Shown here: piece by piece, positions 8,385 to 16,406 of the stretch | Position numbering within the stretch: the first letter of the stretch is position 1 | How the letters are laid out: each line of letters begins with the position of its first letter | Assembly: GCA_023253615.1 (NCBI GenBank) | Contig: JALRFZ010000588.1 | Span: forward strand, 1 to 22,846 | Source of the DNA: Verrucomicrobiales bacterium | GTDB lineage: Bacteria > Verrucomicrobiota > Verrucomicrobiia > Verrucomicrobiales > DEV007 | DNA length: 22,846 nucleotides | Direction of reading: 5' to 3' | Position numbers and translations under genes: made by a program | Notes under the pieces: generated by a model | Told to the model about the DNA's origin: nothing | The model's database searches: none | The model's input: the letters and a program-made list of their open reading frames with translations, nothing else

Positions 8385-8390
8385 AGTATA
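8385..8390 (-). promoter_or_regulatory. Candidate -10 box for the HNH gene (possibly leaderless)
   Basis: On the minus strand TATACT lies 6 bases upstream of the HNH start codon at 8378, matching TATAAT at 5 of 6 positions. The best upstream partner is a weak TTGTGG at a short 15-bp spacing. If it is used, transcription would begin at or beside the ATG, giving a leaderless mRNA. This is a motif reading only. Confidence 0.3.
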
Positions 8391-8423
8391 GGCAAGCAGG
8401 AAGTTCCACAACTCGACTTTCCC

Positions 8424-10295
8424 ATGGAAATCACCCCCGAACAAATCGCCCGTGTCGCGAAAGACATGGGCGTCTCCGCCGAGGAACTCGCCCGCTTCGT
8501 CTCCCTCGGCGGAAAACGGATCTTCGCCGCCGGCGAATATCTTTTCCACCAGTCGGCTCCCCGCCGCTTTTTCGGCCTCGTCCTGCGGGGGAGGATCCAT
8601 CTCCAGCGCGGGCTGGCCGGGCGCAACGTCACGATCGCCTGCCTCACCGAGGGGGCCATGATCGGAGAGACCCTCTTCGTCGACGAGCTCGCCCACAGTG
8701 TCACCGGCATCGCCCTCGAGGAGACCGAGATCTGGGCGGTCGACAAGGAAGCGGTCGAGCAATTCCGCATCGGGAAGCCGGAGATCTTTTACCGGATGGT
8801 CGCCCGCGCCGCCCGCCGCCTCAGCCTGCGGCTGCGAGAGACAACCGAAATGTTGATGCGCTCGGGGCTGGAGCGGGCGCCCGTCACCGGCTTCCGGCTC
8901 GAACATGATTCGCTCGGCGAACGCGAAGTCTCGAACGCCCACTGCTACGGCATCCAGACGATGCGGGCGGTGGAGAATTTCCCCTTCTCCGGGATCCGGC
9001 TCTCGCACTTCCAGCATCTCGTCAACGCCTTCGCCCACGTCAAGAAAGCCGCCGCCGAGGCGAATGCGGAACTCGGCGTGCTCGATCCCGGCATCGCCAC
9101 CGCGATCGGCCATGCCTGCGACCGCATCCTCGCCGGAGAGCGGCACGAAGACTTCGTCGTCGACATGGTCCAGGGCGGGGCGGGCACCTCGTCGAACATG
9201 AATGCGAACGAGGTCATCGCGAATCTCGCCCTCGAGATCCTCGGTCGTGAAAAGGGCGACTACGCCTTTTGCCATCCGAACGACCACGTCAATTGCTCGC
9301 AATCGACCAACGACGTCTACCCCACCGCGGTGAAACTCGCCGTCGTCTCCGCGACCCACGAGACCGTCTCCGCCCTCGGGGTGCTGCGCAAGGCCTTCCA
9401 GGCGAAAGCCGCCGAATTCGCCGATGTCATCAAGATGGGACGCACCGAAAACCAGGATGCCGTGCCCATGACGCTCGGGCAGGAGTTCACCGCCTACGCG
9501 ACCATGCTCAACGACGGCATCCGCCGTCTCGGTCGCGTCGCCGAGGATCTCCTCGTCGTGAACATGGGTGCCACCGCCATCGGCACCGGTCTCAACAGCC
9601 CGCGCGGCTATGCCGAGCTCTGCACCGCCAAACTCGCGACGATCAGCGGACACCCCGTCACCCTCGCCCAGGATCTCGTCGAGGCGACCCAGGATGCGGC
9701 CGACTTCGCGATGATGAGCAGCGCCCTGAAGGTCACCGCGATCCAGCTTTCCAAGATCTGCAACGACCTGCGCTGGGCCTCTTCGGGACCACGCTGCGGA
9801 CTGAACGAGATCAACCTGCCGCCGCTCCAGCCCGGCTCGTCCATCATGCCCGGCAAGGTGAATCCCGTGCTGCCCGAGGTCGTGAACCAGATCTGCTACC
9901 AGATCATCGGTTCGGACACGACCGTCTCCCTCGCCGCCGAGGCGAGCGAGTTCGAGCTGAACATGGCCGAGCCTATCATCGCCCACAATCTCCTCGGCAG
10001 CCTCATGCTCCTGAAAAACGCCGCCATCGTCCTGACGACCCGCTGCATCAACGGCATCACCGCGAACCGCGAACGCTGCGCGGACTATGTGAAGAACTCC
10101 ATCGGCATCGTCACCGCGCTGAATCCCGTGCTGGGTTACGAACGCTCCGCCTCCATCGCAAAGGAGGCGCTGAAAAGCGGACGCGGCGTCTACGAACTCG
10201 TCCTCGAAAAGGGCTGGCTTTCCCAGTCCCAGCTCGACGATCTCCTCAGTCCGGAAAAGATGGCGAATCCCCTCCTGCCCGACCCGGAATCGTGA
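8424..10295 (+). CDS. aspA: Aspartate ammonia-lyase with N-terminal cyclic-nucleotide-binding-like domain
   Basis: A 623-residue fusion. Residues about 25-140 form a Crp-type cNMP-binding barrel (RIFAAGEYLFHQSAPRRFF, VLRGRIHLQRG, then GEGAMIGETLFVDELA-like cassette at 77-90). Residues about 155-623 are a full-length aspartase, which converts L-aspartate to fumarate and ammonia: GGAGTSSNMNANEV (251-264), HVNCSQSTNDVYPTA (288-302), and the fumarase/aspartase signature GSSIMPGKVNPVLPEVVNQ (471-489). The signature continuation PEVVNQ separates aspartase from fumarase. The phosphate-binding cassette has H91 where ligand-binding proteins usually have Arg, so the ligand may not be cAMP. Upstream in-frame sequence is antisense to the HNH gene, so the ATG at 8424 is the likely start. 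The sensor domain suggests allosteric control of aspartate use; this is inference. Confidence 0.9.
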   Translation: MEITPEQIARVAKDMGVSAEELARFVSLGGKRIFAAGEYLFHQSAPRRFFGLVLRGRIHLQRGLAGRNVTIACLTEGAMIGETLFVDELAHSVTGIALEETEIWAVDKEAVEQFRIGKPEIFYRMVARAARRLSLRLRETTEMLMRSGLERAPVTGFRLEHDSLGEREVSNAHCYGIQTMRAVENFPFSGIRLSHFQHLVNAFAHVKKAAAEANAELGVLDPGIATAIGHACDRILAGERHEDFVVDMVQGGAGTSSNMNANEVIANLALEILGREKGDYAFCHPNDHVNCSQSTNDVYPTAVKLAVVSATHETVSALGVLRKAFQAKAAEFADVIKMGRTENQDAVPMTLGQEFTAYATMLNDGIRRLGRVAEDLLVVNMGATAIGTGLNSPRGYAELCTAKLATISGHPVTLAQDLVEATQDAADFAMMSSALKVTAIQLSKICNDLRWASSGPRCGLNEINLPPLQPGSSIMPGKVNPVLPEVVNQICYQIIGSDTTVSLAAEASEFELNMAEPIIAHNLLGSLMLLKNAAIVLTTRCINGITANRERCADYVKNSIGIVTALNPVLGYERSASIAKEALKSGRGVYELVLEKGWLSQSQLDDLLSPEKMANPLLPDPES

Positions 10296-10364
10296 ATCCG
10301 CCCTACGGAAGCGCGTCCCTCCGGCGCACTTGCCAGATCCCCCACGATCCGGTGTGATGATGGG

Positions 10365-11444
10365 ATGAACCGCGGACCTCTCCCCATCGTCCTGTTTTCG
10401 TGTCTCCTCGTTTCCGGTCTCGCCGCCGACGAAACAGGATCTCCCGCGAAGAGCCATCAATCGCTCGCGTGGGCTCCGGACGCATCGGGACAACCCATGC
10501 CACTCAAGACACTCGAAGATTGGGAACGACGCCGCGCCGCCATCATCGCGGGATTCGAGGAAGCGGCGGGGAAACTGCCCTCACGGGAAAACCTGCCCGA
10601 CCTCGATGTGCAGGTGAGCGAGCGGATCGAGACCGATCAATACGTCCGCGAGACGATCACCTTTGCCTCCGAAAAGGGCGACCGCACACCCGCCTACCTG
10701 TATCTGCCCAAAGACCTCAAGCCCGGCGAAAAGCGCGCCGGCGTCGTCGCCTTGCATCCCACCGGAGCCCTCGGCAAAGGCATCGTCGATGGCAAGGGCG
10801 AGCGACCCAACCGCGCCTACGCCCGCGAACTCGCCGAGCGCGGTCATGTCGTCATCGCGCCCGATTACCTCTCCTTCGGCGATTACAAGGACTACGACTT
10901 CGCCGCCGACCGCTACGAATCCGGCACGATGAAGGGCATCTGGAACCACATGCGTTGCGTGGATCTGTTGGTCTCGCGTGCCGAGGTCGATCCGGCGAAG
11001 ATCGCCTCGATCGGACACTCCCTCGGCGGGCACAACGCGATCTTCCACGGCGTCTTCGACCGGCGCGTGAAGGTGGTCGTCTCGAGCTGCGGCTGGACGC
11101 CCCTGCACGACTACTACGGCGGCGACCTCAAGGGCTGGACGAGCGACCGCTACATCCCCTCGATCCGCGACCGCTACGAACTCGATCCTGACAAAGTGCC
11201 CTTCGACTATTACGAGCTCATCGCCGCCCTCGCCCCCGCCGCCTTCTTCTCGAATTCGCCCCTGCGCGACAGCAATTTCGACTGGCGTGGCGTCGAGAAA
11301 GTCGCGCCGCAGGCCCGGAGGATCTACGAGCTGCACGGCGTGCCGACGAAGCTCCGCATCGCCTTTCCCGACGACGAACACGACTTCCCCACGATCGAAC
11401 GGGAGGAGTCGTATCGCTTCATCGAGCGTTGGCTGGCCGAGTGA
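10365..11444 (+). CDS. Secreted alpha/beta hydrolase (dienelactone hydrolase/acetyl-xylan-esterase-like)
   Basis: A 359-residue protein with an N-terminal signal peptide (MNRGPLPIVLFSCLLVSGLA, cleavage near 20-22). The fold shows TPAYLYLPKDL, VVALHPTG (oxyanion region), GHVVIAPDYLSFGD, the nucleophile elbow S215-I-G-H-S219-L-G-G, a likely acid D302 (SPLRDSNFDW) and catalytic His H339 (FPDDEHDFP). The overall pattern matches secreted esterases of the dienelactone hydrolase and acetyl-xylan esterase group. The substrate is not determinable; deacylation of plant or algal polysaccharide would fit the family. It follows aspA on the same strand after 69 bp and may not share its transcript. Confidence 0.87.
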   Translation: MNRGPLPIVLFSCLLVSGLAADETGSPAKSHQSLAWAPDASGQPMPLKTLEDWERRRAAIIAGFEEAAGKLPSRENLPDLDVQVSERIETDQYVRETITFASEKGDRTPAYLYLPKDLKPGEKRAGVVALHPTGALGKGIVDGKGERPNRAYARELAERGHVVIAPDYLSFGDYKDYDFAADRYESGTMKGIWNHMRCVDLLVSRAEVDPAKIASIGHSLGGHNAIFHGVFDRRVKVVVSSCGWTPLHDYYGGDLKGWTSDRYIPSIRDRYELDPDKVPFDYYELIAALAPAAFFSNSPLRDSNFDWRGVEKVAPQARRIYELHGVPTKLRIAFPDDEHDFPTIEREESYRFIERWLAE

Positions 11445-11530
11445 CCGCGCCGGGCGAAGAGGGTCGGATGCACGGGGAAACCCTGTTGGATCCGCCGCGG
11501 CGGCGATTGACATGCCGCCCGGGTTGCCGT

Positions 11531-12202
11531 ATGCGGTTTCGCATGAATCCGATCCGGACGCGCGCCCTCCTGCTCCTCTTCATCGCCGGCCTCGCACCGG
11601 GATTCAGCCCGCGGCCGGCGGTCTCCGGCGAGGCCTTTTTCTCGGCCGATGGCAAAACCGTGACGATGGCCCTGACCCGCGGCACTTCCGGCCTCGTGCG
11701 GGTCGATCTCGCCACCGGTGCGACCACCTCCGCGCCGATGCCGGCGGAGCTGCGTGAGGAATACATCGACAGCGTCGCGCGCGGGGCCGAGGGCGAGGCG
11801 CTCTTCCTCGCCAAAGAGGCGGTGTGGGTCTGGACTCCGGAGACCGATGGCAAAGTGCGGCGCGTGTGCCCGACGGCACCGGTGACCGGAGCGACGGATC
11901 TGTTTGTCGTGACGACCCCGGGCACGCCGTTGACCGACGCCCTTTTCGTCAGCGGCACCACCACTGACGACGCGACCGGCATGCCCGTCTTCCACGGCCG
12001 TCTTCCCGGAGGGGAAGCCTTTTCACCGATTTTCTGCCGCCGCGTCTCGGGGGCCTCGGGCGGTGCCTACACCGCGGACGGACGATTCTTTTTCATCAGT
12101 GAAGGCGATCTCCGGGAGGGCGGCATCCTGCCGGAGGAGGATCCGGAGATCCATCGTCTCGGCGTACTCGTCGGCGCGCGCGTCGCCCCCTCGGAGTGCT
12201 GA
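11531..12202 (+). CDS. Secreted propeller-like protein, N-terminal part (frame broken)
   Basis: 223 residues up to a stop at 12200. A signal peptide (RTRALLLLFIAGLAPGFS) indicates export. Repeats such as FFSADGKTVTMALTRG, LVRVDLATG and AYTADGRFFFISEGD resemble blades of TolB/WD40-like beta-propellers, with no catalytic motif seen. The protein stops right after GARVAPSEC, while the next frame continues with propeller-like sequence at 12196-12582. Adding one C to the C5 run at 12186-12190 would join both parts into a 350-residue protein, close to the 340 residues of the TolB-like protein at 21527-22549. The start may be at 11531 or 11543. Function is unknown. Confidence 0.65.
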   Translation: MRFRMNPIRTRALLLLFIAGLAPGFSPRPAVSGEAFFSADGKTVTMALTRGTSGLVRVDLATGATTSAPMPAELREEYIDSVARGAEGEALFLAKEAVWVWTPETDGKVRRVCPTAPVTGATDLFVVTTPGTPLTDALFVSGTTTDDATGMPVFHGRLPGGEAFSPIFCRRVSGASGGAYTADGRFFFISEGDLREGGILPEEDPEIHRLGVLVGARVAPSEC

Positions 12203-12582
12203 ACACGGACGAGGGGAACAGCGGCGGTCTCTGGGCGACGACCCTCGCTCCGGCGGGTCCGTGGATCTACGTCCACCTGCGCGGCCGCCACCTCTCCACG
12301 ATCCTGCGCACCCCGGTGCCGGCGAAAACCCTCTACGGTCCCGCGACGGAGGATTTTCCGACGGTGCGCGACCAGCTCGAGACCATGCGCGACGCGCTCG
12401 CGGGCACGGAGATCGTCGCGGACGATCTCGGCGATATCCGCGGTTTCTGTGCGACGGAGGTCGATGGGGTGCCGCGGGTCTTTTATTGCGCCGAAGGCGG
12501 CGGCGAGGGCGAAGGCACGGCGATGTTGCTCCTTGAAGGCGACGCCGCTCCCCGCGTCATCGGATCTCTGCCGCGGGATTGA
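12196..12582 (+). CDS. Secreted propeller-like protein, C-terminal part (frame broken)
   Basis: Up to 128 residues in the frame that is -1 relative to the upstream part, overlapping it by 7 bases. It continues with the propeller-like segments WIYVHLRGRHLSTILR, TEIVADDLGDIRGFCATE and GVPRVFYCAEGG. No signal peptide and no ribosome binding site are present, and the GTG at 12196 makes a poor start. Read in the corrected frame, the junction becomes ARVAPLGVLNTDEGNSGG. I take it as the tail of the same gene rather than a separate one. It could be a true mutation, a sequencing error or a slip on CCC codons. Confidence 0.6.
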   Translation: MLNTDEGNSGGLWATTLAPAGPWIYVHLRGRHLSTILRTPVPAKTLYGPATEDFPTVRDQLETMRDALAGTEIVADDLGDIRGFCATEVDGVPRVFYCAEGGGEGEGTAMLLLEGDAAPRVIGSLPRD

Positions 12583-12585
12583 GAA

Positions 12586-12611
12586 GGGGTCGGAGGGCAA
12601 TGGCTGACCCC
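12586..12611. repeat. Imperfect hairpin between convergent genes (weak terminator or REP-like)
   Basis: GGGGTC at 12586-12591 pairs with GACCCC at 12606-12611, with a partly pairing interior. It is followed on the plus strand by ACGTTTTT. It lies just after the propeller gene and before the end of the minus-strand anchor-D-like gene at 12635, where a terminator is expected. The GGGGTCAG-CATT-like wording on the minus strand resembles sequence at the right edge of the window. Confidence 0.4.
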
Positions 12612-12634
12612 ACGTTTTTCCCAGACGCCTCGGT

Positions 12635-13468
12635 TCACTTGCCCTTGCCGAGCAGCGCGGCACGCGCGGCGGCGGTGTTGGCGGCGGTGACGATGGCCTC
12701 GGCCTTCCGTGCTCCTTTCGCCCGCGGGTTGAAGGTGACCTTCACGGTGGCCGATCCACCCGCCGCGAGCGCCGCGGGAGGACGGGTCGACTTGAAATCC
12801 CGCGCGGCCTTGCCCGAGATCGCGAGGCTCAATCCCGTCGCCTCGGCGTTGCCCGTGTTTGTGATCCGCAGGGTCCGCGGACGGCTACTGCGGCCGACCA
12901 ACGTCGCGGGGAAACGACCGGGGCCGCTCAGAGCCAGCCTCGGAGCCGGAGCCGGCTTCGTGATGACCCGGTAGGTGACATCGAAGGCCTGACCGGCGAC
13001 CTCATACGTGCCGGGAACAAAATTCGAGAAGGGAATCGTGCTGCTCACCCCCGTGCCGCTGCCGGTGACGTTGGTGCCCTGGGGAAACGTGCCACTGGAA
13101 AAGGAGCCCATCCACCAAAACGATTGTGAATCGAAATAGACGTTGGTGACGGGACGGTCATTCCCCGCGGCGCTCAGTGTCAGACCTGCAGGCAAGGGAT
13201 AATTGGTGTAGGACGAAAGCGTATGCGGTGGGCTCAATGCGATCGGGTCATAACCCGTGTTGTCAAATCCGCCCTCCTCCCGCAAGGGCGCGGACCCGGA
13301 GAGGCTGAAGCGGACTTCTCCGCCATCGAGTTCTTCGACCGTGACAGTCAGGTCGCCGGCCGGGAATTGGGCGAATAGCTGGCCGCTGAATCCCTGGAAA
13401 AGAGCGAGGATCGCCGCAATCGAAAAGACCGCGGCAAGCGGACGTCGTGTCAGTCGGGGGTTCTTCAT
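12635..13468 (-). CDS. Secreted protein with choice-of-anchor-D/ASPM-SPD2-Hydin-like C-terminal domain
   Basis: A 277-residue protein with a signal peptide (about residues 1-34, LAAVFSIAAILALFQGFSG). Residues about 35-170 form a Ser/Thr/Gly-rich beta region (FSLSGSAPLREEGGFDN, VYFDSQSFWWMGSF) typical of verrucomicrobial extracellular proteins, where similar segments often precede PEP-CTERM tags. Residues about 178-277 (LSGPGRFPATLVGRSSRP, LRITNTGNAEATGLSLAI, ATVKVTFNPRAKGARKAEA) match the immunoglobulin-like choice-of-anchor-D pattern. No PEP-CTERM, LPXTG or type IX sorting tail is visible, although the domain often accompanies such sorting. Role unknown, probably surface or secreted. It is separated from the upstream M3 peptidase gene by 133 bp. 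Confidence 0.75.
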   Translation of the reverse strand: MKNPRLTRRPLAAVFSIAAILALFQGFSGQLFAQFPAGDLTVTVEELDGGEVRFSLSGSAPLREEGGFDNTGYDPIALSPPHTLSSYTNYPLPAGLTLSAAGNDRPVTNVYFDSQSFWWMGSFSSGTFPQGTNVTGSGTGVSSTIPFSNFVPGTYEVAGQAFDVTYRVITKPAPAPRLALSGPGRFPATLVGRSSRPRTLRITNTGNAEATGLSLAISGKAARDFKSTRPPAALAAGGSATVKVTFNPRAKGARKAEAIVTAANTAAARAALLGKGK

Positions 13469-13578
13469 GGTGGGAGGAAAGGTGCCGACAAACCACGGGG
13501 CGACGCACCGTCACCACCACGCTCTCATCCATGGCCGTCCTCCGCTCCGCGGATCCTGCCAATTCACGCGCGTCCCGT

Positions 13579-13592
13579 GAGGGGCGCCCCTC
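13579..13592. repeat. 14-bp perfect palindrome after the M3 peptidase gene
   Basis: GAGGGGCGCCCCTC is self-complementary and lies 10 bp past the peptidase stop codon on the minus strand. It might help end transcription before the anchor-D-like gene, but no T-run follows. Confidence 0.35.
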
Positions 13593-13601
13593 CGCGAAGC
13601 C

Positions 13602-15719
13602 TCAACCCGCCGCCATGCCGCACCGCTCGAGCAGGGCATTCAGCTCGGGATCGCGGCCCATGAAATCGCGGAAGAGCTCGCCGGCTTCGGCGGAGTTGCC
13701 GCGGCTGAGGATCTTGTCGCGGAATTCGTGTCCGACCTCGGGGCTGATGACGCCCGCACCGGCGAAGCGGGTGAAGGCGTCGGCATCGAGCACCTCGGCC
13801 CACTTGTAGGAGTAGTAGCCGGCCGCGTATCCCGTCGCGCTGGCGACGAGGTGGGTGAAACGCCGCGCCATCGTCGGGGGATGGATCGCCAGCGGCATGA
13901 GGTAACCGTCGAGGATCTCGCGGACGACGCGGTCGAGATCGCCGTCTTCGGGCTTTTCAAAGTGCTTGATGTGCAGGTCGAGATCCATCTTCCCGAAGGC
14001 GAGCTGCCGCATCTGGGCCATGGCCGACTGGAAATTCCGCGCTCCGAGCATCTTCTGGAAGAGGGCCTCGGGGATGGGCGCGCCGGTCTCGTAATGTTTT
14101 GCGAAGAAATCGAGGCTGACGCGTGACCAACAGAAGTTCTCCATGATCTGCGAAGGCAGCTCCACGAAATCCCACACGACTTTCACGCCGTTGAGTGATT
14201 TGATCCCGACCTCGCCGAGGAGGTGGTGCAACAAATGGCCGAACTCATGGAAAACGGTCTCCACCTCGCGGTGCGTGAGCAGGGCCGGTTTGTCCTTGGA
14301 CGAGGGAGTGAGGTTGCCACAAATGAGTCCGAGATGCGGCTCGCGCGGTTTTTCCTCGATGGGCGGCAGTCCGGTACGCAGGTAATTCATCCAGGCCCCG
14401 CCGCGTTTGTCCTCGCGCGGATGCCAGTCGGCGTAGAAGGAGCCGAGGAGATCGCCGCTGCGCGCGTCATGCAGGTCGTAGAAGCGCACTTCGGGATGCC
14501 AGACCTCGACCCCGTCGCCCGCAGGCGTCTCGCCCGGCGTGGCGTAGGCGGTCTGCCGTTCGGTGATCTTGAAGCCGAAGACCTGCTCGGTGAGACGGAA
14601 CATGCCCTCGATGACCTGGCCGATCGCGAAGTAGGGACGCACCTCCTCCTCGTCGAAATCATAGTTCTCCTTGCGCAGTTTTTCCGACCAGTAGGCCACG
14701 TCCCAGGGCTGGAAGAGACCGTCCCAATCCGGCTCGTGGCGGCGGCGGAAATTCGTGAGCTCGTCGATGTCGCGGGCGAAGTAGGGCTTCGTGCGCTCGG
14801 CGAGATCCTCGACGAACTTCAGCGCGGATTCGCCGCTGCCGGCCATGCGCTCCTCGAGGACCTGGTCGGCGAAATGGGCGTGCCCGAGCAGCTCGGCCCG
14901 CTCGTGGCGCAGCGCGAGGATCTGCCAGATCAGCCCGGTGTTGTCGAAGGCTCCCGAGCTGCCCACGGTGATGCTGCCGCGCCAGACTTCCTCGCGCAAG
15001 CCCGCGTCGTCGGCGTATTCGAGCACGGGAAAGTAGACCGGAGCCTTCAAGGTGATGCGGTAGACGGGCGACTCGTCGCTGCCGAGCCCCTTCGCCGCCG
15101 CCTCCGCGCGCAGCACGCCGCGCGCCGTCTCCGGCAGGCCGGCGAGACGCGAGTCGTCTTCGAGGACGAGTTCCCAGGCGTTCGTCGAGTCGAGCACGTT
15201 CTCGGAGAATTTCTGGGTGATGCGGGCGAGCTCGGATTGCACCTCCTCGAGCCGCTTTTTCTCCTCCGCGGGCCGGTCGGCCCCGCTGCTGACGAACTCG
15301 CGCACCGTCTCGTCGAGGAAGCGTTTCCGGATGCCGGTCAGGGTCGCGGCCTCGCGGGATTCCGAATAGGCCTTGATCCGTTTCCAGAGGCCGTCGTTCA
15401 GCGGGATGCGCGAGAAAAACTGCGTCACTTCCGGCAGCACCGCGTTGTGGGCGGCGCGGAGCGCGTCGCAGTTGCGGACGGAATCGAGATGACCGACCCG
15501 GCCCCAGGCCATCGAGAGATCCTCGGTGGCGCGCTCGAGCTCGAGCAGGGTGTTTTCAAAGGTCAGCTCCGCCGGATCAAATTCGCCGGAAAGGGCGTCG
15601 ATGCGCTCCTGCGAGCGGCGCAGCGCCTCGCGGATGTCGGGCTCGATCGCCGAGGGGACGAGGCGCGACCAGCGCAGGTGGAAATCGTGTTCGAGGAAGG
15701 GGTGGACCGATTCAGACAT
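13602..15719 (-). CDS. M3-family zinc oligopeptidase (OpdA/PrlC-like)
   Basis: A 705-residue metallopeptidase, the usual length for the M3A group. The zinc site is HEFGH at 491-495 within VFHEFGHLLHHLLGEV, with the third ligand E520 in WDFVELPSQIMENF. The N-terminal two-thirds is helical, as expected for the channel that restricts substrates to short peptides. Near the C-terminus the conserved SYKWAEVLDADAF is present. No signal peptide, so the enzyme is cytoplasmic and degrades peptides, including cleaved signal peptides in known OpdA homologues. The start at 15719 (MSESVHPFLEHDFHLRWS) fits the family. It lies 63 bp after the DUF6580 gene on the same strand, and thioredoxin precedes that, so the three may be co-transcribed. 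Confidence 0.94.
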   Translation of the reverse strand: MSESVHPFLEHDFHLRWSRLVPSAIEPDIREALRRSQERIDALSGEFDPAELTFENTLLELERATEDLSMAWGRVGHLDSVRNCDALRAAHNAVLPEVTQFFSRIPLNDGLWKRIKAYSESREAATLTGIRKRFLDETVREFVSSGADRPAEEKKRLEEVQSELARITQKFSENVLDSTNAWELVLEDDSRLAGLPETARGVLRAEAAAKGLGSDESPVYRITLKAPVYFPVLEYADDAGLREEVWRGSITVGSSGAFDNTGLIWQILALRHERAELLGHAHFADQVLEERMAGSGESALKFVEDLAERTKPYFARDIDELTNFRRRHEPDWDGLFQPWDVAYWSEKLRKENYDFDEEEVRPYFAIGQVIEGMFRLTEQVFGFKITERQTAYATPGETPAGDGVEVWHPEVRFYDLHDARSGDLLGSFYADWHPREDKRGGAWMNYLRTGLPPIEEKPREPHLGLICGNLTPSSKDKPALLTHREVETVFHEFGHLLHHLLGEVGIKSLNGVKVVWDFVELPSQIMENFCWSRVSLDFFAKHYETGAPIPEALFQKMLGARNFQSAMAQMRQLAFGKMDLDLHIKHFEKPEDGDLDRVVREILDGYLMPLAIHPPTMARRFTHLVASATGYAAGYYSYKWAEVLDADAFTRFAGAGVISPEVGHEFRDKILSRGNSAEAGELFRDFMGRDPELNALLERCGMAAG

Positions 15720-15738
15720 GCCCGACTGTAAATCGGGC
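15720..15738 (-). promoter_or_regulatory. Hairpin abutting the M3 peptidase start codon
   Basis: GCCCGA at 15720-15725 pairs with TCGGGC at 15733-15738, with a 7-base loop. The stem touches the ATG at 15719 on the minus strand and occupies the place of a ribosome binding site. It could hinder initiation or mark the end of the DUF6580 transcript; no T-run is present. Confidence 0.3.
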
Positions 15739-15782
15739 CGCGGCCGCGTAAAGGACGCGTCGACGTTTCGGGCGCGATTTCC

Positions 15783-16385
15783 TCAACGCGCCACCCCGGC
15801 GGCGGCGGGAAGCGCGAGCGGACGACGGAAGACCGCATGGACGATCCCGGCGAGGGCGCACCAGATCGTGTCGGCGATGAGGGAATTCTTCAGGAAGACC
15901 CACGCCGGCGGTGAATACTCGGGCAATCCGGTGGTCTGGCTCTGCCACCATCCGGCGAGGGATTTCTCGTATCCCGGCCAGGTCAGCCAGGTCGAGGTGT
16001 TCGCCACCAGGTAGAAGAGCACGGCGCAGAGCAGGGTGCCGCACCACATCATCGGCCAGATTTTCATCGATCGCGCCGCCCGGGATCCGGCGAGGGCGAC
16101 CACGGCGTAAAACACCGCCGACATCACGGTGTAGCCCGCGATCCCTTCGGCGGGATTCCTCAGGCCCAGCAGCAGGTCGCCGGTGACGAGGATCACGACG
16201 GGCACCCACCAGAAACGGACCCCGAGCAGCATCGAGCCGCCGAAGGCCATCGCCATGAGCGGGGCGGTGTTCCACGGCAGGTCGAAAACCGGCACGGCGA
16301 GCCGGTAGCCCGCACCCAGGAGGAGCAGGGCGAGGATCCAAACGAAAGAGAGCGTCCCTCTCGATTCTGGACGGGATGAAATCAC
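15783..16385 (-). CDS. DUF6580-like integral membrane protein
   Basis: A 200-residue protein with a GTG start at 16385 and about five hydrophobic segments (VWILALLLLGAGYRL, APLMAMAFGGSMLLG, WWVPVVILVTGDLLLGL, YTVMSAVFYAVVALAGS, GTLLCAVLFYLVANTSTWL and a C-terminal helix). NTAPLMAMAFGGSML followed by a charged residue-poor helix and VTGDLLLGL fits the DUF6580 family (pattern with FTPVAAIALFGG and SD in relatives), which resembles substrate-binding components of ECF-type transporters. The substrate is unknown. It lies 21 bp downstream of thioredoxin on the same strand, so probably one operon. Family assignment is from pattern recall. Confidence 0.65.
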   Translation of the reverse strand: MISSRPESRGTLSFVWILALLLLGAGYRLAVPVFDLPWNTAPLMAMAFGGSMLLGVRFWWVPVVILVTGDLLLGLRNPAEGIAGYTVMSAVFYAVVALAGSRAARSMKIWPMMWCGTLLCAVLFYLVANTSTWLTWPGYEKSLAGWWQSQTTGLPEYSPPAWVFLKNSLIADTIWCALAGIVHAVFRRPLALPAAAGVAR

Positions 16386-16406
16386 GGGCGGGGTCCGGTT
16401 ACCGGC

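Noticed and set aside
7596..10295. HNH endonuclease plus aspartase fusion as a defence system with a nucleotide sensor
   Set aside because: The nuclease and the sensor domain are divergent genes with different composition, the lyase is a complete metabolic enzyme, and no nucleotide cyclase is nearby. Adjacency alone does not support a joint role.
8379..10493. Long minus-strand open frame in phase with the HNH gene
   Set aside because: It runs antisense through the whole aspartase fusion gene and shows no motif; the HNH protein starts at MRWTRDELL at 8378.
14223..15731. Plus-strand open frame of about 500 codons opposite the M3 peptidase
   Set aside because: The peptidase on the other strand has the full HEXXH zinc site; this frame is low-complexity antisense.
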